From Maribacter polysaccharolyticus (lineage in GTDB: Bacteria; Bacteroidota; Bacteroidia; Flavobacteriales; Flavobacteriaceae): DNA of 64,000 nucleotides. A program made the translations under genes and the position numbers. The notes beneath the pieces are model-generated. The model did no database searches. It was given only the letters and a program-made list of their open reading frames with translations, and was not told the origin of the DNA. Position 1 is the first letter of the stretch. Every line of letters begins with the position of its first letter. The stretch covers positions 147,018 to 211,017 of the forward strand of contig NZ_JARBUY010000003.1 of NCBI RefSeq assembly GCF_028882255.1, in the 5' to 3' direction. This document shows positions 1 to 8,886 of this stretch, in pieces.

Positions 1-908
1 TTTGGTATCGTATCCGATACAATGTTAGAAATCTTTACTACCCGCCAGCTGGTCCGGATTTTATTCCCATTATAAGAGATATTATAATATTGGGAGCAAC
101 ACGATTTTTATTTTCTAAAACCATATTTCATTTTCACGCAGGTGGTATATCAGAAAAAATTGCAGAATCCAATTCAGTTTTAAAATTTTTGGCGAAAAGG
201 TGGGTTTATGCAAAACCTAATTTAACTATACGTTTATCTAGGAGAAATCCAGAGGATGGTTTGTTTTTTAAAGCGAAAAAGGATATTGTAATTCCTTATG
301 GGTTAAAGGATTTTTTTAATGAAAAATATAATGTTACAAATAATGAAGTTCCGGTAATACTTTATGTAGGTTCTGTTAAAAAGTCTAAAGGAGTTCTAGA
401 CCTTATTAACGCTGCTAAAATCCTCATGGAAAAAAAGCTTTCTTTCCATTTAAAAATTATGGGAAAGTTTGACTGTCTTTCTTTTGAAGAAGAAATAACA
501 GTTATATTAAAGGAAAATAAAAGTTTACAGAAACATGTTTCACTAGTAGGAATAAAAACAGGAGAAGATAAATGGAAAGAATATGGAAGTTCAGATATTT
601 TTTGTTTTCCATCTTATTATGAATGTGAAACTTTTGGTACTGTATTAGTTGAAGCCATGCAATATTCCTTGCCAATTGTAAGTACTTTTTGGAGAGGAAT
701 ACCCGATATTGTAGAGGATGGTGTATCTGGTTTTCTTCTTGATATTAACAATGTTAGCGAAATAGCGAATAAACTAGAAGTGTTAATTAAAAACAATGAG
801 CTGAGAATAGATATGGGTAATAAAGGAAGAGAGATTTTTATAAATAAATTTCAAGAAATCTCTTATTACAAAAAATTTGGGAATGAAGTTTCGAATGTGT
901 GCTCCTAG
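1..908 (+). CDS. Glycosyltransferase family 4 (5' truncated by window edge)
   Basis: The reading frame is open from base 3 to the stop at 906-908, so the gene starts outside the window; the TTG at 90 is internal. The C-terminal half is a typical GT-B donor domain: a strand ending in YVGSVKKSKGVLDL, then PSYYECETFGTVLVEA with the GT4 E-x7-E motif (ECETFGTVLVE), then GIPDIVEDGVSGFLL. It should transfer a sugar from a nucleotide-sugar to a growing capsule or exopolysaccharide repeat unit at the cytoplasmic face. The polymerase-like genes just downstream support that. Donor and acceptor cannot be read from the sequence. Base composition is very AT-rich, as in the next three genes. Confidence 0.85.
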   Translation, partial: WYRIRYNVRNLYYPPAGPDFIPIIRDIIILGATRFLFSKTIFHFHAGGISEKIAESNSVLKFLAKRWVYAKPNLTIRLSRRNPEDGLFFKAKKDIVIPYGLKDFFNEKYNVTNNEVPVILYVGSVKKSKGVLDLINAAKILMEKKLSFHLKIMGKFDCLSFEEEITVILKENKSLQKHVSLVGIKTGEDKWKEYGSSDIFCFPSYYECETFGTVLVEAMQYSLPIVSTFWRGIPDIVEDGVSGFLLDINNVSEIANKLEVLIKNNELRIDMGNKGREIFINKFQEISYYKKFGNEVSNVCS

Positions 909-997
909 AAATTTATGAAAAAAATAGGAGCTAATAATAAAACTAAGCTAGTCATATTCGTAATACAAAATTATTTATTGGTCAATACTTTAAAACA

Positions 998-2329
998 ATG
1001 GACATGGACCAAGATTTAAGGTTGCAAAGAACATATTATGAAATTTTCGTTTTCTCGACTATAATTTGCTTCTCCCCTTTGCCCAAAGCAGTTATTTTTT
1101 TCCTGCCATTTTCTGCCATCTTCTGGTATTTAAAAAACAACCCAAAAATATACTCTTTTGCAAGGCTTGTTATCTTTTTCATTTCTTTAATTGGCTATGT
1201 AATAATATATTACTTCATTAGAGAAAGAGATTTTTTCTTCTTAAACGTTACTCTTGGAGTTTTGTTTTATAGTTCTTTTATTTTTCTGTTTGTTGCAAAA
1301 GCTCCTAGAATGCTTAATATGGACTATTTCAATAAAAAATATATACCTTTTATCAAGTGGGTCATCATTATAGAATCTTGGATAGGTATTTTACAGATTA
1401 TATTTGTAGGTAAAGGATTTGACCTTGCATCTGGGGACTATGTTCAGGGGACAATAAATTTATTTTCGTTTAATAACAACGAAGTTGGTTTTTCAAATGT
1501 GTATTTTGTTATTAATCTTACAATTTTATTGTTGGCGTACTATATGCTAGCGTTAAGAAAAAACAAATGGGTATTATTATTTGGTTTTTCCGCAATATTA
1601 CTGGCTTCGGCCATACATTTAAGTCTTTCCGTTATTGCCGCTATGTTTGGAACATATCTATTGCTAAATACAGTAAAGGCTATAAAATTCTTAATTCCAG
1701 TGCTAGTTTTCTTTGTTTTGTTATTTGTTGTCACACCTAGGAATTTCTCAAGTATTTCAGGTTATAAAAAACAAATAGTTGAATCTGAAAATTTAAAAAT
1801 GAAATCTTCTATAAAAACCTTTACAGCACTTTTGGATTCTCCAAAGGACTTTTTTTTGGGGTATGGGCTTGGACAATATTCCAGTAGAAGTTCTTTGGTT
1901 TTATCCGGGAATTACTTTTATGATAAAACCACAAAAAAATTCAAAGTACCTTTAGGAATACGAAATGAAACAAAAATTTTTGAAAAAAATTTGAAATTTT
2001 TTTGGATTGAAAGCATAACAAATGAAGGTTACGGATTTTCTGTGATGAATAAACCAGTATACTCTTTATTAAGCCTTGTTTCTGAATTGGGATTAATATT
2101 GTTTTCCTTTATTTTTCTGCTAGTTGCTGTTTTTGTAACGAATTTAAGTATAAGATACAAGGCAGAAAAAGAGCAGATATTAAAAAAGAAAAATCTTTTT
2201 ATTTTGTTACTTTCTTTTTTTCTAGTTGGGATATCATTTTTTGAAAATTACTTAGAAATGGCGCAGGCTATTTTTCCAGGACTTATTTTATTAAAAGTAC
2301 TTTATCATAAACCAAAGAAACCTATTTAA
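998..2329 (+). CDS. O-antigen ligase/polymerase-like membrane protein (Wzy type)
   Basis: This 443-residue protein is almost entirely hydrophobic, with about ten predicted membrane segments and a large polar loop around residues 255-350, the layout of Wzy polymerases and WaaL ligases. The loop contains FFLGYGLGQYSSRS, similar to the GxGxG-like stretch common in this superfamily. It probably polymerises repeat units or transfers the glycan on the periplasmic side. It lies between a GT4 gene and a second polymerase-like gene. The start is ATG 998; ATG 1004 is also possible. Its C-terminal end is copied in decayed form at 2451-2582. Polymerase and ligase cannot be told apart by sequence alone. 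Confidence 0.7.
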   Translation: MDMDQDLRLQRTYYEIFVFSTIICFSPLPKAVIFFLPFSAIFWYLKNNPKIYSFARLVIFFISLIGYVIIYYFIRERDFFFLNVTLGVLFYSSFIFLFVAKAPRMLNMDYFNKKYIPFIKWVIIIESWIGILQIIFVGKGFDLASGDYVQGTINLFSFNNNEVGFSNVYFVINLTILLLAYYMLALRKNKWVLLFGFSAILLASAIHLSLSVIAAMFGTYLLLNTVKAIKFLIPVLVFFVLLFVVTPRNFSSISGYKKQIVESENLKMKSSIKTFTALLDSPKDFFLGYGLGQYSSRSSLVLSGNYFYDKTTKKFKVPLGIRNETKIFEKNLKFFWIESITNEGYGFSVMNKPVYSLLSLVSELGLILFSFIFLLVAVFVTNLSIRYKAEKEQILKKKNLFILLLSFFLVGISFFENYLEMAQAIFPGLILLKVLYHKPKKPI

Positions 2330-2375
2330 AGTTAAAAATTTATTCGCCCATAATCCCCTAGTTCTAAACTGTCCG

Positions 2376-2410
2376 GTTTATCGGGAGGAGATCAGTCTCC
2401 TTGGTATTTT
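2376..2410 (+). terminator. Possible hairpin terminator after first polymerase gene
   Basis: AGGAGA and TCTCCT pair around a TCAG loop shortly after the stop of the upstream gene and are followed by a T-rich stretch (TTGGTATTTTT). The stem is only 6 bp, so this is a weak call. Confidence 0.3.
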
Positions 2411-2450
2411 TAGGGTATATTTTAAAACTTAGGAGTAAGTACTCTAGATT

Positions 2451-2582
2451 AGATGATAAGAAAGAAAAAAAGAAGGTATTTTTATTTAATTGTTGTTTCT
2501 TTTTTTTGGTATCGCTTTTTTCAAAAACAATTTAGAAATAATACAAACAATATTTCCAACTTTGGTTTTAATATTAGGATAA
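2451..2582 (+). pseudogene. Remnant 3' end of a third polymerase-like gene
   Basis: The frame ending at the TAA 2580-2582 reads KKEGIFI-stop-LLFLFFGIAFFKNN followed by LEIIQTIFPTLVLI. This lines up with the last 40 residues of the polymerase at 998-2329 (KKKNLFILLLSFFLVGISFF, then ENYLEMAQAIFPGLILL). An in-frame TAA at 2487-2489 interrupts it and nothing recognisable precedes it. It is best read as the tail of a duplicated, diverged and mostly deleted paralogue. The similarity was found by eye, so identity was not computed. Confidence 0.6.
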
Positions 2583-2617
2583 CCCTAAGTATAACCAACC
2601 TCAAATAATAGAATAAA

Positions 2618-3874
2618 TTGAAAGAAAATCAATATTTTGCATTTGGATATTTAATTAGCATGGCAGTGGTTTTACCATGGAGTAATGCTTTTATGAATAT
2701 TTTGATATTTGGTGGTATTCTCTTTATCATTCAAAATGCAATAATCGATAAACGTATATTTTCACGTTTAAAAAAGGCTAGTCTGCTTTTTTATTTGTGT
2801 TTGGCATTCATTGGTATGATTCTTTTAAATGGGGTACTGCTAAATGATCCAAAAGGTTTTCATTATGTTTTAAGAATGTTAACCGTCTTGATTCTTCCTG
2901 TAATGATGAAGATTATGATAGGTAAGACAACGGATAACCAAATAAGGAAGATTATTAACCTGTATATCCATTCCGTTTCTATTCTTTGTTTAGCGTCTTT
3001 GTTAATAGCCATTAGTGGAATGGTTTTAAAAGCAAATACTGTCCTAACATTAAAGGATATTGCTTACACAAATCTATCATCTGTCTTAGTAAATCATGAA
3101 CCTATATATTTTTCTTTATTTGTAGGCCTGGCCATTTTGCTGGCAACCTCAGAATTTCTTTCAAAAAAGAATAGTAGAAAATCATTAATTTATGTAGTAG
3201 GGGTAGTTTTTTTATTGTTGTTTTTGTTCTTGTTGGGCTCTAGGACTACAATATTAGCCACTTTTGTGTCATTAGGGGTTCTAGGTATAGTGCGTTCTAG
3301 GAAGTTTTTAGTTGGTCTGTTATTGTTGTTTACAATAATATTTGCTGTCAACTATAATTATAATTCTTCCTTTAGGTTACGAATTGATTATGTTATCAAT
3401 TTTAATACAGAGTTTAATTTTCAGGAAAATTGGTCATATGAAGGTCTAGCTGTAAGGTTCATGACTTGGAATTGTTCATTAGAAGGTATTTCAAATCATT
3501 TTTGGTTGGGAACCGGTGTCTCTGGTGCTCAAGATTATTTAGATAATTGCTTTAGGGAGCATAAGTACGAGTCTTTATTGTTCTTTACAAGAGAAAATGG
3601 CGCAGTCTTTAATTCGCACAATCTTTACCTTGATGTATTTTTAAAATTGGGTGTTTTTGGTTTTGTTTTACTTATGACCATATTAATTCTCATTTTATAT
3701 AAGTCCAGTAGGTATAAAAACATCCATCTTTTGTTAATTTTGACATTTTTCATGGTTAATGGATTGACAGAATCTGTATTAGTGAGGGAAAAAGGAATAA
3801 TGTTATTTACATTTTTCTTTGGATTGTTTCTTTGTTATAATCCAAAGCAACCTAAAATAACTATAACTAAGTAA
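2618..3874 (+). CDS. O-antigen ligase family protein
   Basis: The protein has 418 residues and about ten to eleven membrane segments. A polar loop at roughly residues 255-325 carries the motif GTGVSGAQDYLDNCF and, later, FNSHNLYLDVFLKLGVFG. The SHN-x7-9-LGxxG pattern is a hallmark of the O-antigen ligase/polymerase (Wzy_C, PF04932) family. It likely polymerises or ligates the polysaccharide in the periplasm. The start is a TTG at 2618; the first residues (MKENQYFAFGYLISMAVV) run straight into the first membrane helix, as expected. Two such proteins side by side suggest one polymerase and one ligase, or a replaced polymerase. It is AT-rich like its upstream neighbours. Confidence 0.8.
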   Translation: MKENQYFAFGYLISMAVVLPWSNAFMNILIFGGILFIIQNAIIDKRIFSRLKKASLLFYLCLAFIGMILLNGVLLNDPKGFHYVLRMLTVLILPVMMKIMIGKTTDNQIRKIINLYIHSVSILCLASLLIAISGMVLKANTVLTLKDIAYTNLSSVLVNHEPIYFSLFVGLAILLATSEFLSKKNSRKSLIYVVGVVFLLLFLFLLGSRTTILATFVSLGVLGIVRSRKFLVGLLLLFTIIFAVNYNYNSSFRLRIDYVINFNTEFNFQENWSYEGLAVRFMTWNCSLEGISNHFWLGTGVSGAQDYLDNCFREHKYESLLFFTRENGAVFNSHNLYLDVFLKLGVFGFVLLMTILILILYKSSRYKNIHLLLILTFFMVNGLTESVLVREKGIMLFTFFFGLFLCYNPKQPKITITK

Positions 3875-3893
3875 AAAGGTTAGAAAACTATTA

Positions 3894-4628
3894 ATGAAAA
3901 AGAAGCTCTTAGGTTTAGATATTAATTACATATCTAGACATGATTTATTGAATGGGTTAATAGAGAAAGCAACGGCTAGAAAGTCTTCTTATCTCTGTGC
4001 CGTTAATGTTCATATGACTGTAGAATCCCAAAAGAACATTGAGCTTAAAAATGCCATTTTAAATGCGGATTGGGCTGTAACGGACGGTGTGCCTGTAAAA
4101 TGGGCGTTTAATTATTTAAATAAGTCTAATCAAGAAAGATTGGCTGGTATGGATTTAACTCCAGAACTACTTAAAATTGTCAGTAATCTTGGTTTAGTAG
4201 TATCTGTATATGGTAATACAGCGGAAAACTTAGATATGTTTAAAGTATCTGTTACTAATACACTTCCAAAGCTCAAAATAGGCTGTTTAATTTCTCCTCC
4301 GTTTAGAAAGTTGTCAAAAGAGGAAACTAACAGTTATATTAAAGAAATCAAAGATAGTGGAACCAATATTTTATTGGTTTCTTTAGGATGTCCTAAACAA
4401 GAAATTTGGATGTCTAATAATGCCAACTATACCAATGCGGTTTGTTTGGGTATTGGGAATGCGATAAATACCATTATCGGTCAAGAAAAGAGGCCCCCAA
4501 AATTAATTCAAACTATAGGAATGGAATGGTTTTACAGACTTGTTCAAAATCCAAAAAGATTATTTAAACGATATCTGATCACCAATTCAAAATTTTGTTG
4601 GCTTTTTATAAAAAACTTGCGAATATAG
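3894..4628 (+). CDS. WecG/TagA/CpsF family glycosyltransferase (GT26)
   Basis: This 244-residue protein matches the usual length of the GT26 family. Visible family marks are CAVNVHMTVESQ near residue 35, the DGVPVKWA segment around residues 64-71, GMDLTPELL around 85, and LVSLGCPKQEIWM followed by GIGNAINTIIGQEKRPPK. WecG/TagA enzymes add the second sugar to a lipid-linked first sugar at the membrane. The initiating phosphotransferase next door (4859-6211) would make its acceptor. It follows the polymerase gene by 19 bp, so co-transcription is likely. The donor sugar cannot be read from the sequence. Confidence 0.88.
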   Translation: MKKKLLGLDINYISRHDLLNGLIEKATARKSSYLCAVNVHMTVESQKNIELKNAILNADWAVTDGVPVKWAFNYLNKSNQERLAGMDLTPELLKIVSNLGLVVSVYGNTAENLDMFKVSVTNTLPKLKIGCLISPPFRKLSKEETNSYIKEIKDSGTNILLVSLGCPKQEIWMSNNANYTNAVCLGIGNAINTIIGQEKRPPKLIQTIGMEWFYRLVQNPKRLFKRYLITNSKFCWLFIKNLRI

Positions 4629-4651
4629 AATAAAAGCGAAGGGGTAAAAGT

Positions 4652-4695
4652 CTAACTATTAAGTATTGTTCTATTTCTAAGCAATAATTAGTTAG
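4652..4695 (+). other. Imperfect hairpin in intergenic region
   Basis: CTAACTA at 4652-4658 pairs with TAGTTAG at 4689-4695, with further imperfect pairing inside (TATTGTT against AGCAATA). It lies just after the WecG-type gene and could end that transcript, but no run of T follows directly. The rest of 4629-4858 shows nothing else recognisable. Confidence 0.3.
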
Positions 4696-4845
4696 GTCAA
4701 TCAAAAATTATTATACGATTGTAAATATATCGTCACAGAAAACTTCAATGGCCTTTGTTGCTGATAAATCTCCAAGTATACATCAGCTAGAAAAGCAAAA
4801 AGATTGAAGTTGCCGGAAAAAAATCAATTACTATGAAATTTGCTG

Positions 4846-4853
4846 TATTTTTG
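4846..4853 (+). promoter_or_regulatory. TAnnTTTG -7 element before sugar transferase
   Basis: TATTTTTG matches the Bacteroidota -7 consensus TAnnTTTG exactly. It ends only 5 bp before the ATG at 4859, which would give an almost leaderless mRNA. No well-placed TTG (-33) is seen, so the call is tentative. Confidence 0.4.
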
Positions 4854-4858
4854 AATTT

Positions 4859-6211
4859 ATGATTTTTAAAAAAGGTAGATACTCAGGTTTTATACATCCA
4901 ATTTTACTAATCTTGGATCTTATAATAATTAATGTCTTTGCATTTACGCTGCCTATACTTTTTGAATTCCCAGTATTGTTTCATGGTTATATTACTGTTG
5001 CATGGATTATTCTGTCATTTAAGACCAAATTTTATGAGATCAATAGGTTTTCAAAGGCGCAGCGTATTGCGAAACTGCTTGTAAGACAATTTCTTTTCTT
5101 TTTTTTAATCCTCTATGCTTTTATAGGGTTTTTTAAGCAACCCAATATTAGTAGGTTGAATTTGGGACTTTTTTTTATCACCGTTTTCGGATCGGTTCTT
5201 GTTTTGAAATTCCTTATGTATTATTTTTTAAAGGTTTTTTGGAAAAGGGCGAAAGAAAGAATTCGTAAAGTTGTTGTTGTAGGTGAAAACGAAAAGACAA
5301 AGCAACTTATTAAAATGTTTGCAGATCATCCTGAAAATGGTTTTCAATTAATAGATCAATTTGACCCAAAAACAGCTGATTTCAGCACTCAAAAATGCTT
5401 GGATTTTATTAAAGAGAATAGTATTGACGAAATCTATTGTTCGGTTCAACAACTTAAGAATAATGAAATTACCCAGTTCGTTAACTATGCCGATAATAAT
5501 TTGATATACTTAAAATTTATCCCTGATAACAGGGAAATTTTTACGAAAGAATTAAAATTGGAGTACTATTACGAGTATTTGCCCATATTATCCCTAAGAA
5601 AAATCCCTTTAGACGATCCTTTTAACCGATTTTATAAAAGGCTTTTTGATTTCATGATTTCGTTTTTTGTGGTCGTATTCATACTTTCTTGGTTATTTCC
5701 GATCATTGGGTTTTTAATTCTGTTGGATTCCAAGGGCCCCGTTTATTTCATACAAAATAGGCCTGGGTTCCATGAAGAAGGTTTTCACTGTTATAAGTTC
5801 AGGACCATGCATACGAACGATAATACTGAGAAGTCCGCAACAAGGAACGATCCTAGAATTACGCGTCTTGGAGCTTTTTTAAGAAGAACAAGTATTGATG
5901 AATTGCCGCAATTTTTCAATGTTTTGATGGGGGATATGTCGATCGTAGGACCAAGACCTCATTTGTGGCGCCAGAATCATGAATATAATACGACCGTACA
6001 GAAATATATGTTGAGGCACCATGTCAACCCCGGAATAACAGGATTGGCTCAAACAAAAGGGTATAGGGGGGAAATAGAAACGGAAGAGGATATTATTAAT
6101 AGGGTCAGGTACGATGTATTCTATATCGAAAATTGGTCGATTTGGTTAGATGTTAAGATAATGATACAAACCGGTATAAATATAATTAAAGGAGAAGAAA
6201 AGGCTTATTGA
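4859..6211 (+). CDS. Exopolysaccharide initiating sugar-phosphate transferase (polyprenyl glycosylphosphotransferase)
   Basis: This 450-residue protein has four N-terminal membrane helices (about residues 10-120), a CoA-binding-like Rossmann segment starting at KVVVVGENEKTKQL (about residue 139), then a further helix and the C-terminal bacterial sugar transferase domain from about residue 260. The catalytic domain shows the family signatures FRTMHTND, RRTSIDELPQFFNVLMGDMS, IVGPRPH and PGITGLAQ. It transfers a hexose-1-phosphate to undecaprenyl phosphate, the first step of repeat-unit assembly. It follows the GT26 gene, which would use the product. The start at 4859 gives the normal N-terminus for this family. 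Base composition shifts back towards the genome average inside this gene. Confidence 0.93.
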   Translation: MIFKKGRYSGFIHPILLILDLIIINVFAFTLPILFEFPVLFHGYITVAWIILSFKTKFYEINRFSKAQRIAKLLVRQFLFFFLILYAFIGFFKQPNISRLNLGLFFITVFGSVLVLKFLMYYFLKVFWKRAKERIRKVVVVGENEKTKQLIKMFADHPENGFQLIDQFDPKTADFSTQKCLDFIKENSIDEIYCSVQQLKNNEITQFVNYADNNLIYLKFIPDNREIFTKELKLEYYYEYLPILSLRKIPLDDPFNRFYKRLFDFMISFFVVVFILSWLFPIIGFLILLDSKGPVYFIQNRPGFHEEGFHCYKFRTMHTNDNTEKSATRNDPRITRLGAFLRRTSIDELPQFFNVLMGDMSIVGPRPHLWRQNHEYNTTVQKYMLRHHVNPGITGLAQTKGYRGEIETEEDIINRVRYDVFYIENWSIWLDVKIMIQTGINIIKGEEKAY

Positions 6212-6310
6212 TTCGAATTATTGAGAAGACCTTTAAAAAAAGCCCGGATATTTTTATAGAGTTAAGCTTTATTTTCTTACTTTCCTAGATTAAAAAGAAC
6301 AGATATACCT

Positions 6311-7294
6311 ATGAAAAAAATCTTGATCACGGGCGCCGCAGGCTTCTTGGGATCACATTTATGTGATCGATTTATCAATGAAGGGTTTCATGTCATAGCC
6401 ATGGACAACCTGATTACAGGTGACCTTAAGAACATTGAACACCTTTTTAAATTGGAGCAGTTTGAGTTTTACCACCACGATGTGACCAAATTCGTTCATG
6501 TTCCGGGAAAATTGGACTATATTTTGCATTTCGCTTCTCCCGCTAGTCCGATAGATTACTTAAAGATTCCGATCCAGACTTTAAAGGTGGGTGCTTTGGG
6601 AACCCATAACCTTTTGGGACTTGCCCGTGAAAAGAAATCCCGAATCCTTATAGCATCTACCTCGGAAATATATGGGGATCCATTAGTGCATCCGCAGACG
6701 GAGGAATATTATGGGAATGTGAACACCATTGGCCCCAGAGGGGTCTATGATGAGGCCAAACGCTTCCAAGAGTCCATTACCATGGCGTATCATAGGTTTC
6801 ATGGATTAGATACAAGAATAGTACGTATTTTCAATACCTATGGCCCAAGAATGCGACTCAATGATGGTCGGGTCATTCCTGCATTTATGGGGCAGGCTCT
6901 AAGAGGTGAAGATCTTACGGTTTTCGGTGATGGGTCACAAACCCGGTCTTTCTGTTATGTGGATGATGAAATAGAAGGGATTTATCGGTTGTTGATGAGC
7001 GACTATAGTTACCCGGTGAATATTGGGAATCCGAATGAGATAACCATCAGGGATTTTGCCGAGGAGATCATAAAATTGACGGGAACCGATCAAAAAGTCA
7101 TTTATAAAGAACTGCCACAGGATGATCCCCTACAACGGCAACCGGATATTTCAAAAGCGAAGGAAATTTTAGGCTGGGAGCCCAAAGTGGGTAGGGCAGA
7201 AGGCATGAAGAAGACGTTCGATTACTTCAAAACCCTTTCAAAAGAGGAGCTGGAAAAGACCGAACACCGCGATTTTTCAAGTAGGAATAAATAA
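6311..7294 (+). CDS. UDP-glucuronate decarboxylase (UDP-xylose synthase), SDR family
   Basis: The protein has 327 residues and the extended SDR fold. The NAD-binding motif [10 protein letters not shown] starts at residue 7 and the catalytic Y146-x3-K150 lies in [11 protein letters not shown]. The stretches [15 protein letters not shown] and [13 protein letters not shown] and the DGRVIPAF region are characteristic of UDP-glucuronate decarboxylases (UXS) rather than 4-epimerases. It would oxidise and decarboxylate UDP-glucuronate to UDP-xylose in the cytoplasm, a precursor for the exopolysaccharide made by the genes upstream. It is 99 bp after the sugar transferase and closes the cluster. A related UDP-sugar epimerase role is possible but less likely. 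Confidence 0.88.
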   Translation: MKKILITGAAGFLGSHLCDRFINEGFHVIAMDNLITGDLKNIEHLFKLEQFEFYHHDVTKFVHVPGKLDYILHFASPASPIDYLKIPIQTLKVGALGTHNLLGLAREKKSRILIASTSEIYGDPLVHPQTEEYYGNVNTIGPRGVYDEAKRFQESITMAYHRFHGLDTRIVRIFNTYGPRMRLNDGRVIPAFMGQALRGEDLTVFGDGSQTRSFCYVDDEIEGIYRLLMSDYSYPVNIGNPNEITIRDFAEEIIKLTGTDQKVIYKELPQDDPLQRQPDISKAKEILGWEPKVGRAEGMKKTFDYFKTLSKEELEKTEHRDFSSRNK

Positions 7295-7369
7295 GAAGCA
7301 ACGGGTCCTATTGTTTGTTTCCTCACAATTTTATTGACACAAGAGGGCGGGTTTTAAATGCTCAAACCG

Positions 7370-7377
7370 TATTTTTG
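7370..7377 (+). promoter_or_regulatory. -7 element of purD promoter
   Basis: TATTTTTG matches TAnnTTTG and ends 14 bp before the purD ATG. The preceding 60 bp also separate the exopolysaccharide cluster from purD. No TTG lies at the usual distance. Confidence 0.5.
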
Positions 7378-7391
7378 CCCAAACTTTTATT

Positions 7392-8663
7392 ATGGACATT
7401 CTTATTCTTGGATCGGGAGGTCGCGAACATGCCATCGCATGGAAACTCGCTCAAAGCCCAAAATTAACCAACCTATATATAGCCCCTGGAAATGCGGGTA
7501 CGGCCAAGATTGGCACCAATTTGGCCATTGGGGTCAATGATTTCGATAAAATTAAGGAGGCCGTTCTTGCCAAGAACATGGATATGGTGATCGTAGGTCC
7601 CGAGGATCCATTGGTAAATGGCATCCATGACTTTTTCCTGAACGACAGCGAGCTCAAGGATATCCCTGTAATCGGACCCCAAAAAGCAGCGGCCACTTTG
7701 GAAGGGAGCAAGGAGTTCGCCAAAGAATTTCTATTAAGACATAATATCCCTACGGCAGCCTATCAAAGTTTCACTTCTGAAACCCTGGAAGCAGGGTATG
7801 CCTTTTTGGACGCCCTTAAACCGCCTTATGTGTTAAAGGCCGACGGACTCGCAGCGGGCAAAGGGGTGGTTATTTTGAACGATTTGCAAGCGGCCAAGGA
7901 TGAGTTGAAGACCATGTTGGTCGATGCCAAATTCGGTGCGGCCAGTACTACGGTGGTTATCGAGGAGTTTTTATCGGGCATCGAATTAAGCGTGTTCGTA
8001 CTTACCGATGGAAAGGGATACAAGGTCTTGCCCACGGCCAAGGACTATAAACGGATCGGTGAAGGGGATACCGGATTGAATACGGGCGGTATGGGCGCCA
8101 TTTCACCCGTTCCTTTCGCAGATAAGGCGTTTATGGACAAGATACACGAGCGCGTGGTTAAACCTACCGTAGAGGGGCTTAAAAAGGATGATTTGCCCTA
8201 TAAAGGATTTATCTTCATTGGACTGATCAAAATAGGGGACGATCCCTATGTGATCGAGTACAACGTTCGGATGGGCGATCCAGAGACCGAAGTGGTCATC
8301 CCGAGAATAAAGACCGACCTGGTGGAGGTATTTCAGGCGGTAGCGGATCAAACATTGGATGCTATCGATTTGGAGATCGATGAGCGAACGGCCTCAACGG
8401 TCATGTTGGTGTCCGGAGGGTATCCCGAAGCTTATGAAAAAGGAAAAGAGATAATGGGCTTTGAGAATATCGAGGACTCCATTGTATTCCATGCCGGAAC
8501 CGATCTTAAAGACGGTAAAGTGGTCACCAATGGCGGTAGGGTAATGGCGATTACCTCCTATGGCAATACGTTTAAGGACGCACTACAAACCTCTTACCGA
8601 AGTATCGATAAGATATGTTTTGAGAAAATGAACTTTAGGAAAGATATCGGGTTCGACCTATAA
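7392..8663 (+). CDS. purD: Phosphoribosylamine-glycine ligase (GAR synthetase)
   Basis: The 423-residue length is typical for PurD. The N-terminus MDILILGSGGREHAIAWKL is the signature of the family, with GPEDPLVNG near residue 70 and an ATP-grasp domain marked by VLKADGLAAGKGV (about 148-160), GDTGLNTGGMGAISP and EYNVRMGDPETEVV. It joins phosphoribosylamine and glycine with ATP in de novo purine synthesis in the cytoplasm. It has its own promoter-like element and overlaps the convergent DUF6341 gene at the stop codon by 6 bp. Nothing unusual is seen. Confidence 0.97.
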   Translation: MDILILGSGGREHAIAWKLAQSPKLTNLYIAPGNAGTAKIGTNLAIGVNDFDKIKEAVLAKNMDMVIVGPEDPLVNGIHDFFLNDSELKDIPVIGPQKAAATLEGSKEFAKEFLLRHNIPTAAYQSFTSETLEAGYAFLDALKPPYVLKADGLAAGKGVVILNDLQAAKDELKTMLVDAKFGAASTTVVIEEFLSGIELSVFVLTDGKGYKVLPTAKDYKRIGEGDTGLNTGGMGAISPVPFADKAFMDKIHERVVKPTVEGLKKDDLPYKGFIFIGLIKIGDDPYVIEYNVRMGDPETEVVIPRIKTDLVEVFQAVADQTLDAIDLEIDERTASTVMLVSGGYPEAYEKGKEIMGFENIEDSIVFHAGTDLKDGKVVTNGGRVMAITSYGNTFKDALQTSYRSIDKICFEKMNFRKDIGFDL

Positions 8664-8879
8664 GTACGAATGTGCGGTACAGGATTTGTCCTCTTCGTTG
8701 TTATCGTTGTATTTCTTAAGTTCGAGCATCCAATAAACGAAGGCCGCAAAGCAGATGATCATGAATATCCAGTTAACGGTATTGGCCGCCCACCAGTTCT
8801 TGGTAAACCTTAAAAAGTCATAGGGCCAGAAAAGTCCGTTCACAAATAAATCCTGTATGCCTTCAAAAAATGCCTTCAT
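8658..8879 (-). CDS. DUF6341 family small membrane protein
   Basis: This is a 73-residue protein with one clear membrane helix (about residues 35-52, NWIFMIICFAAFVYWM), an aromatic N-terminal half and an acidic C-terminal tail ending TAHSYL. I recognise it as the small flavobacterial family DUF6341, which commonly sits beside purD and DUF6427 genes; no function is known. It is convergent with purD (6 bp overlap of the ends) and divergent from the DUF6427 gene, sharing a 40-bp promoter region. The tail conserved to the last residue in relatives argues for a real gene. Confidence 0.8.
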   Translation of the reverse strand: MKAFFEGIQDLFVNGLFWPYDFLRFTKNWWAANTVNWIFMIICFAAFVYWMLELKKYNDNNEEDKSCTAHSYL

Positions 8880-8886
8880 CTTATAG

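Noticed and set aside
916-1020. 34-codon frame (MKKIGANNKTKLVIFVIQ...) overlapping the first polymerase start
   Set aside because: It overlaps the start of a clearly better gene in another frame and has no recognisable family; AT-rich DNA gives such frames by chance.
7358-7540. 60-codon frame overlapping purD start
   Set aside because: It lies inside the purD coding sequence in another frame and is not protein-like.
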